This document shows, one piece after another, positions 46,401 through 59,381 of a DNA stretch of 64,000 bases. The first letter of the stretch is position 1. Each line of letters opens with the position of its first letter. Source of the stretch: Tyto alba (taxonomy: Eukaryota > Chordata > Aves > Strigiformes > Tytonidae); contig NW_024881261.1 of the NCBI RefSeq assembly GCF_018691265.1, forward strand, positions 25,383,374 through 25,447,373. The letters are read 5' to 3'. A model generated the notes under the pieces. That model saw only the letters and a list, made by a program, of their open reading frames with translations, did no database searches and was not told where the DNA came from. The translations under genes were made by a program, and so were the position numbers.

Positions 46401-49400
46401 AAGTGAACAGGAAAAAAACTTGAGCTGTCAAAAGCTCAAAATTTAAATGAAGACAGTCTTTTTCCACTTTCATTCCTCAGCCCCTTTTGGTTTTTTCCAC
46501 ATTTTAAATGATGCAGTAAATGCCATGTACTAGCTATGGAATAGGATACCAGTTACTTCTGTGTAATAGAAAAAAATTTGTCCATTCTGCCCCATCTCTT
46601 CTTTAAAACCTTCATCTCTGTGCTGCCCTGCAGTTTCTTCCTCCATAAGGAGTATCTCCATTATAGATTGTGTGTGTTGAGCAGTGGACTTGCCCCAAAT
46701 ACCAGAGCCAAAATTAGTCTTTGTGTAGACTGTGTAGACTTCTTTTCATGACTACAATATTTTTGGGTATATCTATAATCAAGTATGTTATGCTAAGTTG
46801 AGAATGAAGTGGAGAAAGAGTATTACATGCTCTAAGTAACTATAAACAGTTAGGAAAAGTGTATTTTGAATTTATAGTTCATCTGTGGGGAAATAACCAC
46901 TGGATGAAAAATGTGAAGAACTTTGTGCACTTATTGGCTAATGGATGTCAGGCAGTGTGGTGATTTGCCTGCTTTATGGTTATTGAAAAATAATATACAG
47001 TGATTATGCAGATTTGACACCCAAACAGACTATGGGGAATAGCATAAATGTGTGTGGGGGGAGAAAGCTATAATTCAGTTTCAGCGTAATTCTGATTTAA
47101 AGTGGAGCTGAAGCAAGCTGTACTCTAACAGTGGGAGAAGGGACCGCTTGCAGCCTTGGCATTGTGTTCTCTTCCACCTAATTTTACAAAATAGGCTCAT
47201 AGATAAGCTCATTGGACTTAAAGCATACATGATGGGTTATACAGTTGTTGCAATGAGCTTAGGTACTCTGAAAATGTGTGTGCCAGTGCATCTCATGGCA
47301 GAATATTTTGAAAATGGTCATAACTATGTGTGTTTCTGTGTAAAGGTGCTGTTCAGCTACTGGTTTATTTATGGGAATTTATGGGAACTGAACATATTTC
47401 TAAACCTAACAGATATCGCAGGGAAAAATAAATTTAATCAAAAACTATAGTGCAGGCATCTAAGTGAGTGGCTTCCATTTCAGAGAGACTGCCTTCTCTC
47501 CCTTCCGCTCTTGACTGTAAGTGCTGTGAAGAAATAGAGATGTAGTATTAGTAATGTGGTGGTATTGAGGAATTCCTGACTAGAATTGGAGTCCTCTTTC
47601 TGGTGCGTAGACACACAGTAAGAATACAGTTCCTGGTCCCTAGGAGTGCTCAGTGTAAACACAGGATTAGAGATGTTTTTCACCCTTAACTATAAAATTA
47701 TAATTGTTATGGAGATGATTACTGTGTAGCTCAATGTAGAGTTTATTTCTGGAGGAATTAGAGCAAACTGTGGGGTGTTTTTAGAAACAGAAGACTAATA
47801 GATTATATGCATGGACAATTGCAGCTGGCAGGTTACAGTCCTGGCACCAATTTACATTTAATAGTCTGGCATGCATTTTCCCTCTTAATACTTAGAGGAA
47901 AAAATCTAGAATATCAGCAGAGGACAGCCAAATAAAAACAATTGTTGGCTAAAAAAGTTGGAGTTCATTTCTTATTCCATAAAACTGACTTTTGAAAAGA
48001 CTATGACAGAAGGTTATTTCATTCAGAGATAAATCTGCTCCCTAGGTCAATGTCTGTGACTGGTGGGAGCTGTGTGCTGCATGGGATAAGGGACAGGGTC
48101 AGCTTTAGGGAACTGCCCTGAGAAGACAGGCGTGTGGATGCTCCATTTAGGCTCTTTCAAATGGCAGCACAAGGATGAAGGTGACTGACAGGTTTATTGC
48201 ATGTGTGAAAGCTCTTGAATTCAAAGCTTTGCCTTAGAGCTGGATAGTGACTACAAAAGACAGAAGATATTAGTCTTTACTTTGAGCCTCCAAAACTTTA
48301 CATTGGTGTACATTTACCAGCAGTTGTCTACTAATCGGATAGAACAGTAGAGCTGAACCCTATCTGCAGTAAACTGATATACGTTATGGTTTCCATCAAG
48401 GCTTTCAGAGTGCACAGTTTGGCTTCTGCTCTGGTGTTAAACTGAGAAAAAACTGCATATGTAGTAGTTTGGGCATTCTTTTCTTAGGAATATTTTCAGT
48501 AGCAAGAAAGAAAGTGCTTGTTAAATCAGAAAATGTTGTTTAGTAATTAAAGAATCTGTTATTCTTGGTGTTCTGCACATTGGCCATGACACAGTATCCT
48601 GTCACTTCAGGGTTAGGCTTTGTAAAAGAGCCTGACCCAGGCTGGGGTGGCTCTCCCCTCTGCATTGAGACCATGGCATTCATTTACTTACATGGAAAGC
48701 CATATTCGAGCAATTCTAGTCAAAGGTTAAAAACTCATGTAGAAAGCCAGTCTTTTAACTGCCCAGTTCCTTAAACGCATCGTGCTCTGTGCCCCCAAGG
48801 ACTAAAATCTTGTGTTTGCAGTTGGACTTTTGCCAAGAACTATTCATTGACACCATAGGTTTATTGTATAATAAAAAGGACATGTGTGTACCGATAACAT
48901 GTTATGTATTTGAGTTAAAGGTGGATACTGAGGGCAAGGTTCTTAGTAGTTTGCTATCTGGAAGCTACCAGTTAAGTAGGTGAACATAAGGCTTTTTCAA
49001 GCATGCAGTGGAAACTGTTGACCTTTTTAAAGTGTGGCACTTTTTGGTTCAGACTTAAATAATCGAGTGATATAGTAATGAAATCTAAATTAATTCAATT
49101 ACTAATATATGCTTTTGCATATCTTTAGAAAAAAAAGGGGACACAGTGATTGGAGCCAAAACCTCACCACCTGTGTTCATGCTAATGTTAATATTCATAC
49201 CAAATAATGCATGAGGGTGTATGACTTGGTTTGCTGGTTGTTTTTTTGAAGGGGAGAAGATGGGGCCTATATATGTGAGGAAGACAAACAGGCAGTCCTG
49301 TCAGTCTCGATTAGTTCTGAGTAGTTGATAATTTTCATAGACGATAAATAACAAAGAATTTTGGTTTGCCTTTCAAATAGTGGTTATAAGCAGTAAGAAG

Positions 49401-49861
49401 TTCCAGGTGCCTTCTGCATTTTTTTACTTTTGTTTTGGTGTCTTAAGTGCCTTGAGATTGCGAGCACACGTCAAGTAACATTGAATGCATGAAAGAGAAA
49501 AACAACTGAATATGTTATTTTAAACTAAAGCCTTTTTTTTTAAACAAAGAAAAAAAAAAGAGATACACATAAGAAATCTTAAGAGTTATCATTTCTGAGT
49601 TAAGGCCAAAGTGTCAGTTTATTAATCCTCTGAAATCTTTGATGGAACAGTAAACACTGCTTTTTGCATCTGTAAGCTGTCACTTGTTTTCAGCTTCCTT
49701 TTTTCCAAGATTATCCAAAATGATTTTGATGATCCACCCCTATACAGCTAAAGCTTAAACCACTGAAGTAATTGTTCTTATTTCAGATAGGTTTTATTTT
49801 TTGTCTTGGACATTGAACATTAACACTGCATAATGGTTTGTAGATATGCAACTGTTACCAA
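43477..49861. other. Unannotated non-coding sequence
   Basis: I see no gene here. Around 45002-45327 both strands are open over 80-90 codons. A strong acceptor at 45161-45166 precedes a 57-nt open segment, but its donor-like GTCAAC is poor, so I do not call an exon. A T12 run lies near 45699. Confidence 0.58.
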
Positions 49862-49862
49862 T

Positions 49863-49886
<24 letters not shown>
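49862..49886 (+). repeat. Poly-T tract, 25 T
   Basis: An uninterrupted T25 run. Confidence 0.95.
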
Positions 49887-49894
<8 letters not shown>

Positions 49895-50394
49895 AAACTC
49901 AAGAGCATCTTTTACATTAGAGAAAATAGTCATTAAATGGAAACTGTTTATTTGGTACAAGCCCTGAGTGTGCAGGAGACATGTTAGTAAGTCACTGACA
50001 TATGGATGTGATCGCTGTTTCTTTGACCAGATTTGGTTTCTGCAGAGTGCGTGAGAAGGGAAGATAAATTCTGTCCTAGTAATACTGTAGTGACTCATAA
50101 ATAAATGGTTACCCTTTGGTGCTTACAGTTTTCATTAAAGCGGCCTGAGCTTTGTTATTGACACCATAGGTTGCCTATTCAGGGAAATGCAGTAAAATTT
50201 ATCAGTGTGCTTTCTACACCTAATAAATCATCCAAACAGGGAACCATATGGCAGATAAGACCTTGAAAATGTGGCTTCAGCATGTGAAGAGTCAAGTTGC
50301 TGAAATCTTGAATGATTACAGCTCGTGCATTTTCCCCTGGAATATCTTATAGTTATTTTACATGCCATTTTCTTGTTCACCCTATTGCCTCTTT

Positions 50395-50395
<1 letters not shown>
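49887..50395. other. Unannotated sequence between T25 and a TC repeat
   Basis: No gene is visible. The 68-codon minus-strand ORF at 49892-50098 matches nothing recognised. Confidence 0.6.

Positions 50396-50418
<23 letters not shown>
50396..50418 (+). repeat. (TC)n microsatellite
   Basis: About eleven TC units followed by a pyrimidine-rich tail. It could mimic a polypyrimidine tract. Confidence 0.93.
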
Positions 50419-50425
<7 letters not shown>

Positions 50426-50699
50426 CCCCTTCTTTTTCAGCAGTACTGTGTTTTCAGAAAAAAGTCGAAAGCAGATAAGACATTTTTATAATGCCTTGCT
50501 GGTAGGAGGAAGAGGGGCAGGGAGGAGCAGAGACTGATGGGAAAGGATGATATATGTGGCGGCTGTGTCCCAACTCTCCTCTAGCCCATTGTCATTAATC
50601 ATGGCTATTAGTTTTTTTCAGAGCTGCCTTGTCTGCACAGTGCCTCAGAAAAGCCATTGTTTTTTCATACCACAGTCCAGGGAAAGCAGTGGGAAGTGT

Positions 50700-50720
50700 G
50701 GGGGGGTATGGGGGGGTATG
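50700..50720 (+). repeat. Tandem G7-TAT unit, potential G-quadruplex
   Basis: G7, TAT, G7, TAT, G: two tandem 10-bp units. Each G7 can supply two three-G runs with a one-base loop, so a quadruplex is predicted. Confidence 0.85.
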
Positions 50721-50776
50721 GACAGGACCTTCTATAGTACTCCTTTCTCCCTTCTGCCTAAATTGTGGTGTGGTGG

Positions 50777-50777
<1 letters not shown>

Positions 50778-50806
<29 letters not shown>
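50778..50806 (+). repeat. Poly-T tract, 29 T, in a long pyrimidine stretch
   Basis: This T29 run is the longest homopolymer in the window. It is followed by C/T-rich sequence to about 50870. The phenylalanine-rich ORFs over it are artefacts of the repeat. Confidence 0.96.
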
Positions 50807-50810
<4 letters not shown>

Positions 50811-52091
50811 CCCCTCCCCTCTCTTGTTTCTTTGCTTTCTTTTTTTCCCTTTTCTCCTCCTTCCTCAAAGAGAAAAAGATCTGTTGGCTGTTTGTACCTG
50901 TGTGTAAGCACTTATCTGGTGACATAAACACAGGTCAGACAATTGTAATACATATTCACTGACTAGTAGCTTTGGTATGCACTTTGCCTTTCTTAAGGTG
51001 ATTTTTTTTTTAATAATGCTGTAGATGACTGGACTTGGGCACCTTATAATCAGGGGCATCAACAAGACCCAAAGACCTATCTACTATACATTTTAAAAGA
51101 GGCATTTAAAAATCTTAGTGTTCTTTCTCCCTCAGGTAAAAAGGCAGTTTTTGTCTAAAGTTGGTATGATTCTGTAGCTGCTGTGCCCTTGACTGCTTCT
51201 TGGATGAGCATAGGTTGATATAAAAATCTTCCCTTAAAATCTTAAATATTAAAATCTTCCCTTCTCCTAATGAAAACAAAAGCAATGGCAGAAAAAACCC
51301 TAAAACTTTCCTACTGGCTGGAGAGATTAAAATGTAGTCAGTCAAGCAGCTGCTGAAAGTTTGCTTTCAAAACATTATGATTGAGTTTGTTCTAAAAAAC
51401 CTTCACAAATATATGCTGTGTAAAATATAAAAAAAATAGCATTTAAACATTCATTGCTTGTCAGTCCAGGTTCAGCAAGGGTTTATACTTTGAAAACTCA
51501 GGCATGTTACTTGTAGTAGCAAAGGAAAACTTGCTTTTCAAAGGTAGAAATTTTGATTACATTTTATTACAGAGAAAAACAGTATATTTGGAAATGATCA
51601 AATTTTGGCTTTTAGAATATTACAATATGAACACTGGTGTATGATCTAATGACACTTCTGCAGATTAAAAGGAACAAAATGTTAAAGCTTTCAATCCTAA
51701 AACAAATGGTCTTCCTACTTATATTTTCTCCTATATAATAACGCAATAATTGCTTGAAAGTTAAGGATATCACAAAGTCGATGCTGGCCAATGAAAGTAC
51801 TAATTGCTTAGAATATTAAATAGTATAAGTATCTGTCTATTTGAATCAAATGTCATGTTGAGCCTCGTGATTATAAAAGCCTGAGTGCTTTGGTGCTTGT
51901 GGAGTTGAGACAACTTCAGGAAATGGATAAGAAAAAAATTGTTTTTTTCCATCACTGTTTTAGAGAACTTCAGCGTTTGAAACTTTAAACCAAGCACTTA
52001 TAACCAGCAGGTGAAGGAGAAGCTCCTGCTATAGGAGTCGTGTGGGAGCAAACGAGTAGTGCTCCATGAAAAATCTTTTTTCTTTTTGCAG
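50807..52091. other. Unannotated sequence with a small direct duplication
   Basis: AAAATCTTCCCTT occurs at 51223-51235 and again at 51251-51263, a 28-bp-period duplication. No gene was recognised. Confidence 0.6.
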
Positions 52092-52193
52092 ATTTGTCTT
52101 TATTACCATCAAGAACCTCACATTTTTAGAGCAAGTGTGCTTCTGACAGACCTGCTCCATAGAGCTTCTTGTGAAACTTCTATACATAAGTGA
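52092..52193 (+). other. Exon-like open segment after a strong splice acceptor
   Basis: A near-ideal 3' splice site (a C/T-rich stretch ending TTTTTGCAG at 52091) is followed by 33 sense codons and TGA at 52191-52193. The frame starts exactly at the splice junction. The peptide begins I-C-L-Y-Y-H-Q-E-P-H and I do not recognise it. No good donor follows. It could be a terminal or poison exon, conserved non-coding sequence, or chance. Confidence 0.2.
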
Positions 52194-54539
52194 CACGATA
52201 CCTCCCCCCTCGATTTTGCTAATGTCTCTGTGGAAATATATTTCTGTATGATGCCCTAATAACTTAGTTTGCTCAAATTACACGTGAACGCAGAAGAGGA
52301 AGATGGAATATTGAGTGTTTCATGTAGGCTGAGACTTGTAAAGCTGTTAATAATATACACCAGGAATACAGCCTCTACGGAGACTGGTTTAAAAACTTGG
52401 TTTCTGTCATTGCTTTAGTTATGCTAACATGGAATGATTAAAATTCCTCTGCAGGAAAAGAAAACTTTTTCCACTATGCCTTAAGATCTCCTGTCACTAA
52501 TGGTTTGGGCCAGTGGTTACCAAGCCCTTGAATTAATAAGAAATTTATGCTAATTACTTTTCTAGAGAAACTAGAAGATTGACTATTTTACTTTAGAAGT
52601 TACTAGTAGAAATTTTGCTAAGTTGAAGTTTCCACTGAAAGTATTAGGCCCCAGGTGTGATCACCGTGTCTGGCTTGGCTGGAGCCAAGAAAAGGGCATG
52701 GAAAGGCATTCTCCATGATTAGATGGGCTTTCTAGTTTCTGGTCTATTTTCTGTTTTGCTTTTGTCCAGTAAACAAATACCTGTTTTGGTTGAGATTGTA
52801 GTCAGTATCAATATCGGATTTTGACAAAAGGATTTGGAACTGTATTTCAGCCTTAACACTAAGGTGTATGTTTCAGCTGCCAGTATCTGAAAGAGGGTTT
52901 GGTGAGTGAATTGACCTGATATATCAATATTTGCACTCTCAACATAAGAGTTTGTATTTCCCTCCCATGGTGCAGAATGAGCAAACAGTTGTTAACTTCA
53001 GCATGCTGAGTGTTTTTCTTTGGTGCGTTTGGATTTTCCTTCAGTTTTGTAGGCTACTGAGCTAGTATAGAGTGGCAAGGTGAGGCTTCTGTAGATAACT
53101 ACTGCCGGTTCTGTGGGATGGTAAGTGGTGTAATCTTGGGGAAACCTTTACACACCTCTTAAACATAAATCCACTGACAGTATTGCAAATGTCACTAGAG
53201 TTGCTGTTTCCCTTGAATTGCATAATTTTTGCTCCCAAACTTCACTCTTGAGTGCAGTCATGCATTTTTAAATCTTCTCCATCTTATTCTGTTACTTTTT
53301 CCCTCGAAACCTAACTTATTTTCTCCCTTCTGTTTTTTCCTCCCTTTGTCTTCTTCAGACTGTTGTCACTTGCTTCTCGTATCTTAAGCAGATTGCCCCA
53401 GACACAGTAGTATGTACTCTACACTCTTAGTCTTTCTTGCAGTTAATCTTCTCATTTTCAACATCAATAAGGAAAAATCCCTGAAACATGACTATTAGTA
53501 GATTTGTTTATATCCTTGTGACTATCAGTGAACATCAGTCAGCTGGCATGGAAGATATATTCTTTTAAATATCAGGGCTGGTTTATCAGGGATTTTCAGA
53601 GAGAAAACTGTGTTTATACATCCTTAATTCCTTATTCTGATCTTGGCCCTCCGCCTTCTTAACATCAGGGTACAGGTATGCTGTTTTATTTCAGGAAGAA
53701 CTATTTAGAATGTATTTTGGATTATCTTGAGACAGCAATAAAGATGGATATGGAAAAAATAATGAAATATTTTTTCCCTTTAGAGACAAATTATTTTATA
53801 TGTGTGATGAAATAAATGCATATGCATGGCGGTACATGATACCGTAATAAAATAATGCAAAAAGAAACAGCTGAATCTGTAATTTGTTTTAATGAATTTG
53901 CTTTAATATATCACCAATTTGATTACACTCAAATCACTGAGTAAGGAAGTATGTTCTATGAGGAAAAAAACCCCAATGATAGTGGTTTGTATAGTACTTG
54001 TTTAAAAAATAATCCACAAGCTAGATGGATGTTATTATTCCATTGGTTTAATTAATATATGTCTTTATTTTTCAGAACTCTTTAGTGATGTACAGTAGTG
54101 AAATTATTACTATTATTATTACATTAAATAGAGGAAAAAAAATCGAGTCAAAAAAGATTTGTTTTGGTATATCTGAGCAACTGGAAGCCTGAAACAGCAT
54201 TAAAATAAATAAATAATGCTATTCTGGTGGTATGTATACACAGCACTGTGTGCAGCCTTTTCTACAGTTTTATTTTCTGCAAAGTCATATGTTTTTAGCC
54301 GTGATTGTGGTCTGTGCCAAATGGTTCACCTTGTCTTGTGTAATGAGTATAAACAACTGGTCACTGCACTGACCAATGAAACTAATAAAGATATATGGCA
54401 CTGTGCTTGCTTAGGGAGTCACATACACAGTCTTAAACTATATGTGACATTTATACCAAAGTAACATGGTTCCAAACTCTCTCACTCTCTGCTTACAAAT
54501 TCTGAAGAAGACCAAACTATTTGACTGATGGTTTGCTAA
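52194..54539. other. Unannotated non-coding sequence
   Basis: No gene is visible. A short imperfect TTA repeat lies at about 54104-54122. No interspersed element was recognised. Confidence 0.6.
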
Positions 54540-55800
54540 ATTTAATATGCTTAGCAAGTGAAATTATTGCCTACTCTAATGCTGTGTAATTATTAAGATA
54601 CACTGCTTTTAAAAATACCAAGTGAATAATATTGATTTAGTGAACTGCTATTTAGAAAAATGCCAGCAAAGGAGGAATATTTTATTTTAGCTGCCTTAGA
54701 GCTGTAATGGGTCTGTACTGAGATATGCATGTGGAAATAAATTATGCACAAGGTAAACTATTTCGTTATACAGTACCCATAATATTAATTAAGCTGTAAT
54801 TTTACCAACAAAGCTTTAATTTAACAAATAAACAGGAATCATCTGTACTGTTCTTTGAAATATACAACTTTGGGGCTGTAATAAAACATTCAGGAGCACC
54901 TGCAATTAATTTTAAAGCAAATAGTGTAACTAGCAACTTTAAAGGGTAATTGTAATTTATAATTTATTTATTTGACTTATACTGGATATAATTACAGTTA
55001 TAATGCATTATTATTTTCATACAAATGTTAGATCTATCTAGTTTACATTTAAAGTGGGCAGATTGGTGTAATAATAGCATATATATTTTCTACTCTTAAC
55101 AACAACATGCAAAGTAATAGATACAGATGGACCATTGTCAGCCAGAGCAGTTCCAAAGACACTTTAGCTTACATTAAAATAGATGCATGTATTTCCCCTT
55201 TACCAAGACATTTATGCTGTGTTCAGAAGTTCTGTAAATGCTACATTTATACAGTAAATCTCTTAAACTGTTGGTATGACTGGGTGATATTTGTATTGGA
55301 GTATCATGTCTTATGATTTTGCTGGAAATGTTAAAAGTAGATGATTGTGGCTGTCCTGGTTGCCATTTTTTTAAAGAAGATTTTCTAGACCATTACACTT
55401 CTCAAATTCTATTTATGATTTTTATTTGTATCTTTGTGTAAAGAAATAGAACTGAGACAAATACCGGTGCAGAAAAAAAGGAAGCAATTATACAGGCTTG
55501 TTTTGTTTGTGGCTAACAGAATGCTGAAGTGGCAGATTTGCAAATTTGTAAGCGAGAAAAGCTTAGTGTTCATCTTTATCAGCCAAAGTGGTTTCTTGTT
55601 AGCTGAGCAGCAAGCTAGAAAGCGACCGATTTTGACAACATAATTTACATCTTTGTATAAAACTATTGCTGGCAGCCGAACTAATTTGCGCTGGATTAGG
55701 TTGTTTGTCTCTGCTGCTGACTAACCATGCAATCTATCAGGGACCGTTTTCAAATATCACTTTTCAACTGTGCCCTTGAGAGGAGGAATTGATCGGGAAT
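54540..55800. promoter_or_regulatory. Candidate conserved region dense in homeodomain motifs
   Basis: This long repeat-free block holds many TAAT/ATTA cores, for example AATATTAATTAAG near 54780-54793 and GCAATTAATTTT near 54902. A second, more GC-balanced part runs from 55660 to 55800. Flanking kilobases are richer in homopolymers. The texture resembles the conserved non-coding clusters found around developmental regulators. The claim is an inference. Confidence 0.3.
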
Positions 55801-56275
55801 ATACAGAGCAAAATTACTCCAATAACTTTATAGAAAAAACAATTACTGAATCATACAGATGTGAATAATTCTGAAAAGCTGAAATAAATTTAATGAATTT
55901 GGCTTTGTGTCTATCTTTAATGTACAAGCCCAATGTATTAACATAAACCACACTTTTGTTTGTTATTTTTATGTTACTTTGAACCTGAAGGAAGGTTAGA
56001 GATGTATATATAGATACTTAAGTATACTAGCTTTCTGAAGAACATTCAGATTTGCATTTGTGAGATTATATTTTCTCTTTTCTTTCAAACAGACTTTGCA
56101 TTTCCTTCCCATAGAACACATAGGAATGTTCTCTGTTGTGCAAGTAACTTTGTCAACTTTTCCAGCAAAATTGTTAGTTTGGGTTTGATGTATAGTGAAA
56201 AGAAATGCTATCAACACAAATCCATGCCTACTTTATCAAATATTCTACATACAAACATGCTACTGATTTTAGAAT
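55801..56275. other. Unannotated AT-rich sequence
   Basis: No gene or known repeat is recognised. Confidence 0.6.
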
Positions 56276-56340
56276 GGGGGTGTGGGGGGGAAATATACAT
56301 ATATATATATATATTTGTTGTTGATGTTGTTGTTGTTGTT
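56276..56340 (+). repeat. G-run, (AT)n and (GTT)n compound microsatellite
   Basis: G5-TGT-G7 is followed by an AT alternation (56294-56314) and then GTT units with one interruption to 56340. This compound simple repeat is probably unstable in length. Confidence 0.92.
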
Positions 56341-56849
56341 AGAAATGTATCAGTGTTTTCTTCCTCTATAAGATTATGGATGATAAAATAATATAAGGGA
56401 GGAAAAACTGGTTTTGCAACTGATAACCAATCCTTAGTTGTTTATAAGATGCTCTAGATTAGCCAGCAAACAAAAAACCATTAAGCACCTATTATTTTAA
56501 AGTAGTGGGTACATTTTTCATCGCATTTCTCTGATGAATTTTCACTTGTGCATCCTGCTGGAGGTAATTAATTGCTTTCAGTTCAGAGGAGTAATAATGC
56601 AATAAATTATGCTGGTATTTCTTGTCAAGGAAGAATCATATTGCTTCTTCCTTACTAAAGCAGGACTAATAATAATCTAGCTGGAGTCACAGACTCCAGA
56701 AAGTGCCTGTACCATTAAAATTTATGTAAGGAATCAGAAGACTACTCCCTAGAATTACATTAAAAATCTGATTCTTCTATGTAAAAATGGCATCTTGTGA
56801 TGACAGCACAAGCAGTGGGAGGCTGATGCTGTGTATTCATGTATATTCC
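56341..56849. other. Unannotated sequence; possible conserved patch 56520-56640
   Basis: No gene is visible. The stretch 56520-56640 is repeat-free with TAATTAATT and several TAAT cores, and lies just upstream of the MIR relic. Confidence 0.5.
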
Positions 56850-56970
56850 TTGATTTTGACCTTGGGCATGTTACTTAACCTGCCTATGCTTCATTTCCCT
56901 GTCTGTGAAACAAGGATGATGGTACTGACATTCACATTGACCTTGAGGCTTTACTACATTAACATTTAAG
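56850..56970 (+). mobile_element. MIR SINE relic (ancient CORE-SINE)
   Basis: The block beginning TTTTGACCTTGGGC and running through TTACTTAACCTGCC, TTCATTTCCCTGTCTGTGAA and AAGGATGATGGTACTGACA follows the MIR core consensus almost word for word: GACCTTGGGCAAGTTACTTAACC, CTCAGTTTCC-TC-ATCTGTAAAA, and ATGGGGATAATAGTACCTAC. It continues through a diverged GTTGTGAGGATTAAA-like part to about 56970. MIRs are tRNA-derived SINEs, inactive since early amniote or mammalian history and present at low copy in birds. The tRNA-derived 5' head is not clearly recognisable. The length and similarity retained are notable for so old an element. The boundaries are approximate. Confidence 0.8.
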
Positions 56971-58898
56971 TTGCTTGGTAATGTAAGAAACAGGAATTCA
57001 GGTAAATTTACTGTTTCATTATTATTGATGAGTACATCTGCTGACATTATTTCTCTGGATTGCAGTACTATAAAGAGAATTATTTTAGGTAACAGTGTCA
57101 TATCAAAATAGTTACTCAAAATGAAACATAAGTTAAATAATAATGTTGTTTTTGGGTTGTGTTTGAGAAAGAATGGAGAAATGCATTAATGCCTAGAGAA
57201 AGGATGTTCCAAATGATACCTAGTGCAGAGCTGCTGTGCAGAGTGACCAATGCTTAATGATACTAATGCCTTGTTATCATTAAGGTAGCTTTCAGCTGTA
57301 CTGTGGTTTCTGGGTTTGCATCCTGAATGGGCAGGTAATATGTAGCATTGAGTGATGTTGCAGCATCTCTCAGAACTCAGCCTGGACATGACTACCGAGA
57401 CAAATGATCATGCTTGGAAATAATCCCCATTCTGAAGTTGCAGACAGCTGTAATGTCGGTAGTCCAAGCTGTTACAAGTAAAGAAATATTAAACTTGTAT
57501 CCCCATAAATGCAACCTATAGAAACATTTTTTTTAAAAAAATATCTTTTTCAAGTTTTCTACCTTATTGGAAATCTTCCCTGTGGCTTAGCCAAAACTGT
57601 CATCTTGACTTTGCGGCCAGAATTGCGAACACACATATATGGGTAACTAAGCGCTCTCCTTTTTTTAAAAAACAAAACCTGGAAATAATAAAAGGTTGCA
57701 TCACTGCATGCTTCTTTATCAGGGTTGGAGTCTGTGTAATGGATATATCACTGAAGGGTCTGTAACAATGGCATGCATGACTTGTCATCCTTCATGTGGG
57801 GTAGCTTCAGGAAAAAGATCAGAAGGGGACGTACGACCGGTCAATTCACAGGTATTTGTTAACAGCAGACAAAAACTTGGGAATCCTTCTGTCAGGATCT
57901 GAAATGGAGTTTAATGTAGTAGACACGGTGAAACAGAAAGCTCTTCTTTCTACCTTTACACTTCATCTCTCTACTTTCCTGCATCTAACCGTCCCTCACC
58001 ATTCCCACTTTCTGAGTTCTTATTGAAGTCATCCTGGTTCCCAACTCCATGTAAGATTAGTTTCTATTGCCTCCTGACTTTCTCTTCATTGGCTTACAAA
58101 TGAATAATTTCTTGGGTTTTTTACTTGATGAAACCTGTTCTCATTATTGGTTCCTTACTCAAGCTTCCTGAAAGGTTGCTGCTTTGACTGAGCAGGGCAA
58201 ACAGAACTTTTTCATCAGAGAAAACTGAGTTTGCAAAGTTAATTGTGAGTGTTTTTCAGATTTCAAGAGAGTATCGGTGAGTCTTCTATGATTTCTTCTA
58301 GAGGCTATGATTTGACAAGACTTTAACAAGGATAGCAAGCAAGCTGAGCAATTGATATTTAGTGAAGTTTTAAAAAATAGCCATAAATACTGATGAAATT
58401 CAGTGTCCTTATTTAAAATTACTTGGACAAATCTTAGCAGTTTAAAAGTAATGCATTAAACTCCTTGACAGATTGACTGGCTGATGGATGATCTCTCTTT
58501 CTTAGCTGTCCTCCTTTCAGGAATTCTGTTCTCTGTTTTACAGATCATCACAGCATCTGGTAATTGGGCATCTGAAAGTGTGTTATTTCAGTTTTAGCTA
58601 ATACAACTAAGGTGGATACTTTTTAATGTAGTTCTGAGTAGCTTGCAGGTATCAGTTTTTAAATTGGAAGATACAATATGGATGAAAACTTTGTGTTATT
58701 TTCTTAGGGGGTTGAGATACCTTGCATTTTTATGACTACTGTGAGAGAAAAGTGATCTAAAAAAAACCAAAAAAATATTTTCCAGATTATTATTCCCAGG
58801 TCATTTGTCATTAGTAGCTTGCTGAATTTTTGACTTTGTGCATCTGTCTTTTTTCTGTACCTTTTAGTTCTGCCTAGAGGGTCTGTATTGGAGAGGAG
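56971..58898. other. Unannotated non-coding sequence
   Basis: No gene was recognised. A short CpG-containing patch occurs near 57828-57842. Confidence 0.6.
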
Positions 58899-58936
58899 GG
58901 AGGTGGAGGCTTGTAGACTTCATTTGGAGGTGGAGG
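58899..58936 (+). repeat. Direct repeat GGAGGTGGAGG
   Basis: Identical 11-bp purine-rich copies lie at 58899-58909 and 58926-58936, 27 bp apart, within a G/A-rich patch. Confidence 0.85.
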
Positions 58937-59381
58937 GGGAGGATTTTCTTTTTGTTCCTGCTCAGTGAATGTAGTGCTCTTGTAAGAAAATGACTTTGCT
59001 TGCAAGCAACCTAGACCCAAAGTATTGAAAAGTAATTGCCACGCTTGGCATTCAGCTCCACCAATACTTTAGTCTTGGCCAAAGCATACTCTGATTTGTT
59101 CCAGTTTGGGGCTTTTTTTTTTTTGCCAAGAATAATCAGATAAGCTGAATGATTGCTCAAGGAGTGGTAGTCTTATAATGAAACCGGAGTGATAGGAAGA
59201 GATCTGGCATTTCATTGTCCCTTTTGATTTAAGCAGGGTTGAAGCTTAACTTCTAGGTTAGAAAAGCTTTTGTGCTAAACCACTCTTCTGCTTTCGTTGT
59301 ATCTACTTTTGTGTGCAGAAGTGATAGCTGGTTGAATTGAATTCTTAGGAGTTAAGAGGCACGGCTCTATGGTTCTTTGAG
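58937..59381. other. Unannotated sequence
   Basis: No gene was recognised. A T10 run lies near 59115. Confidence 0.6.
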
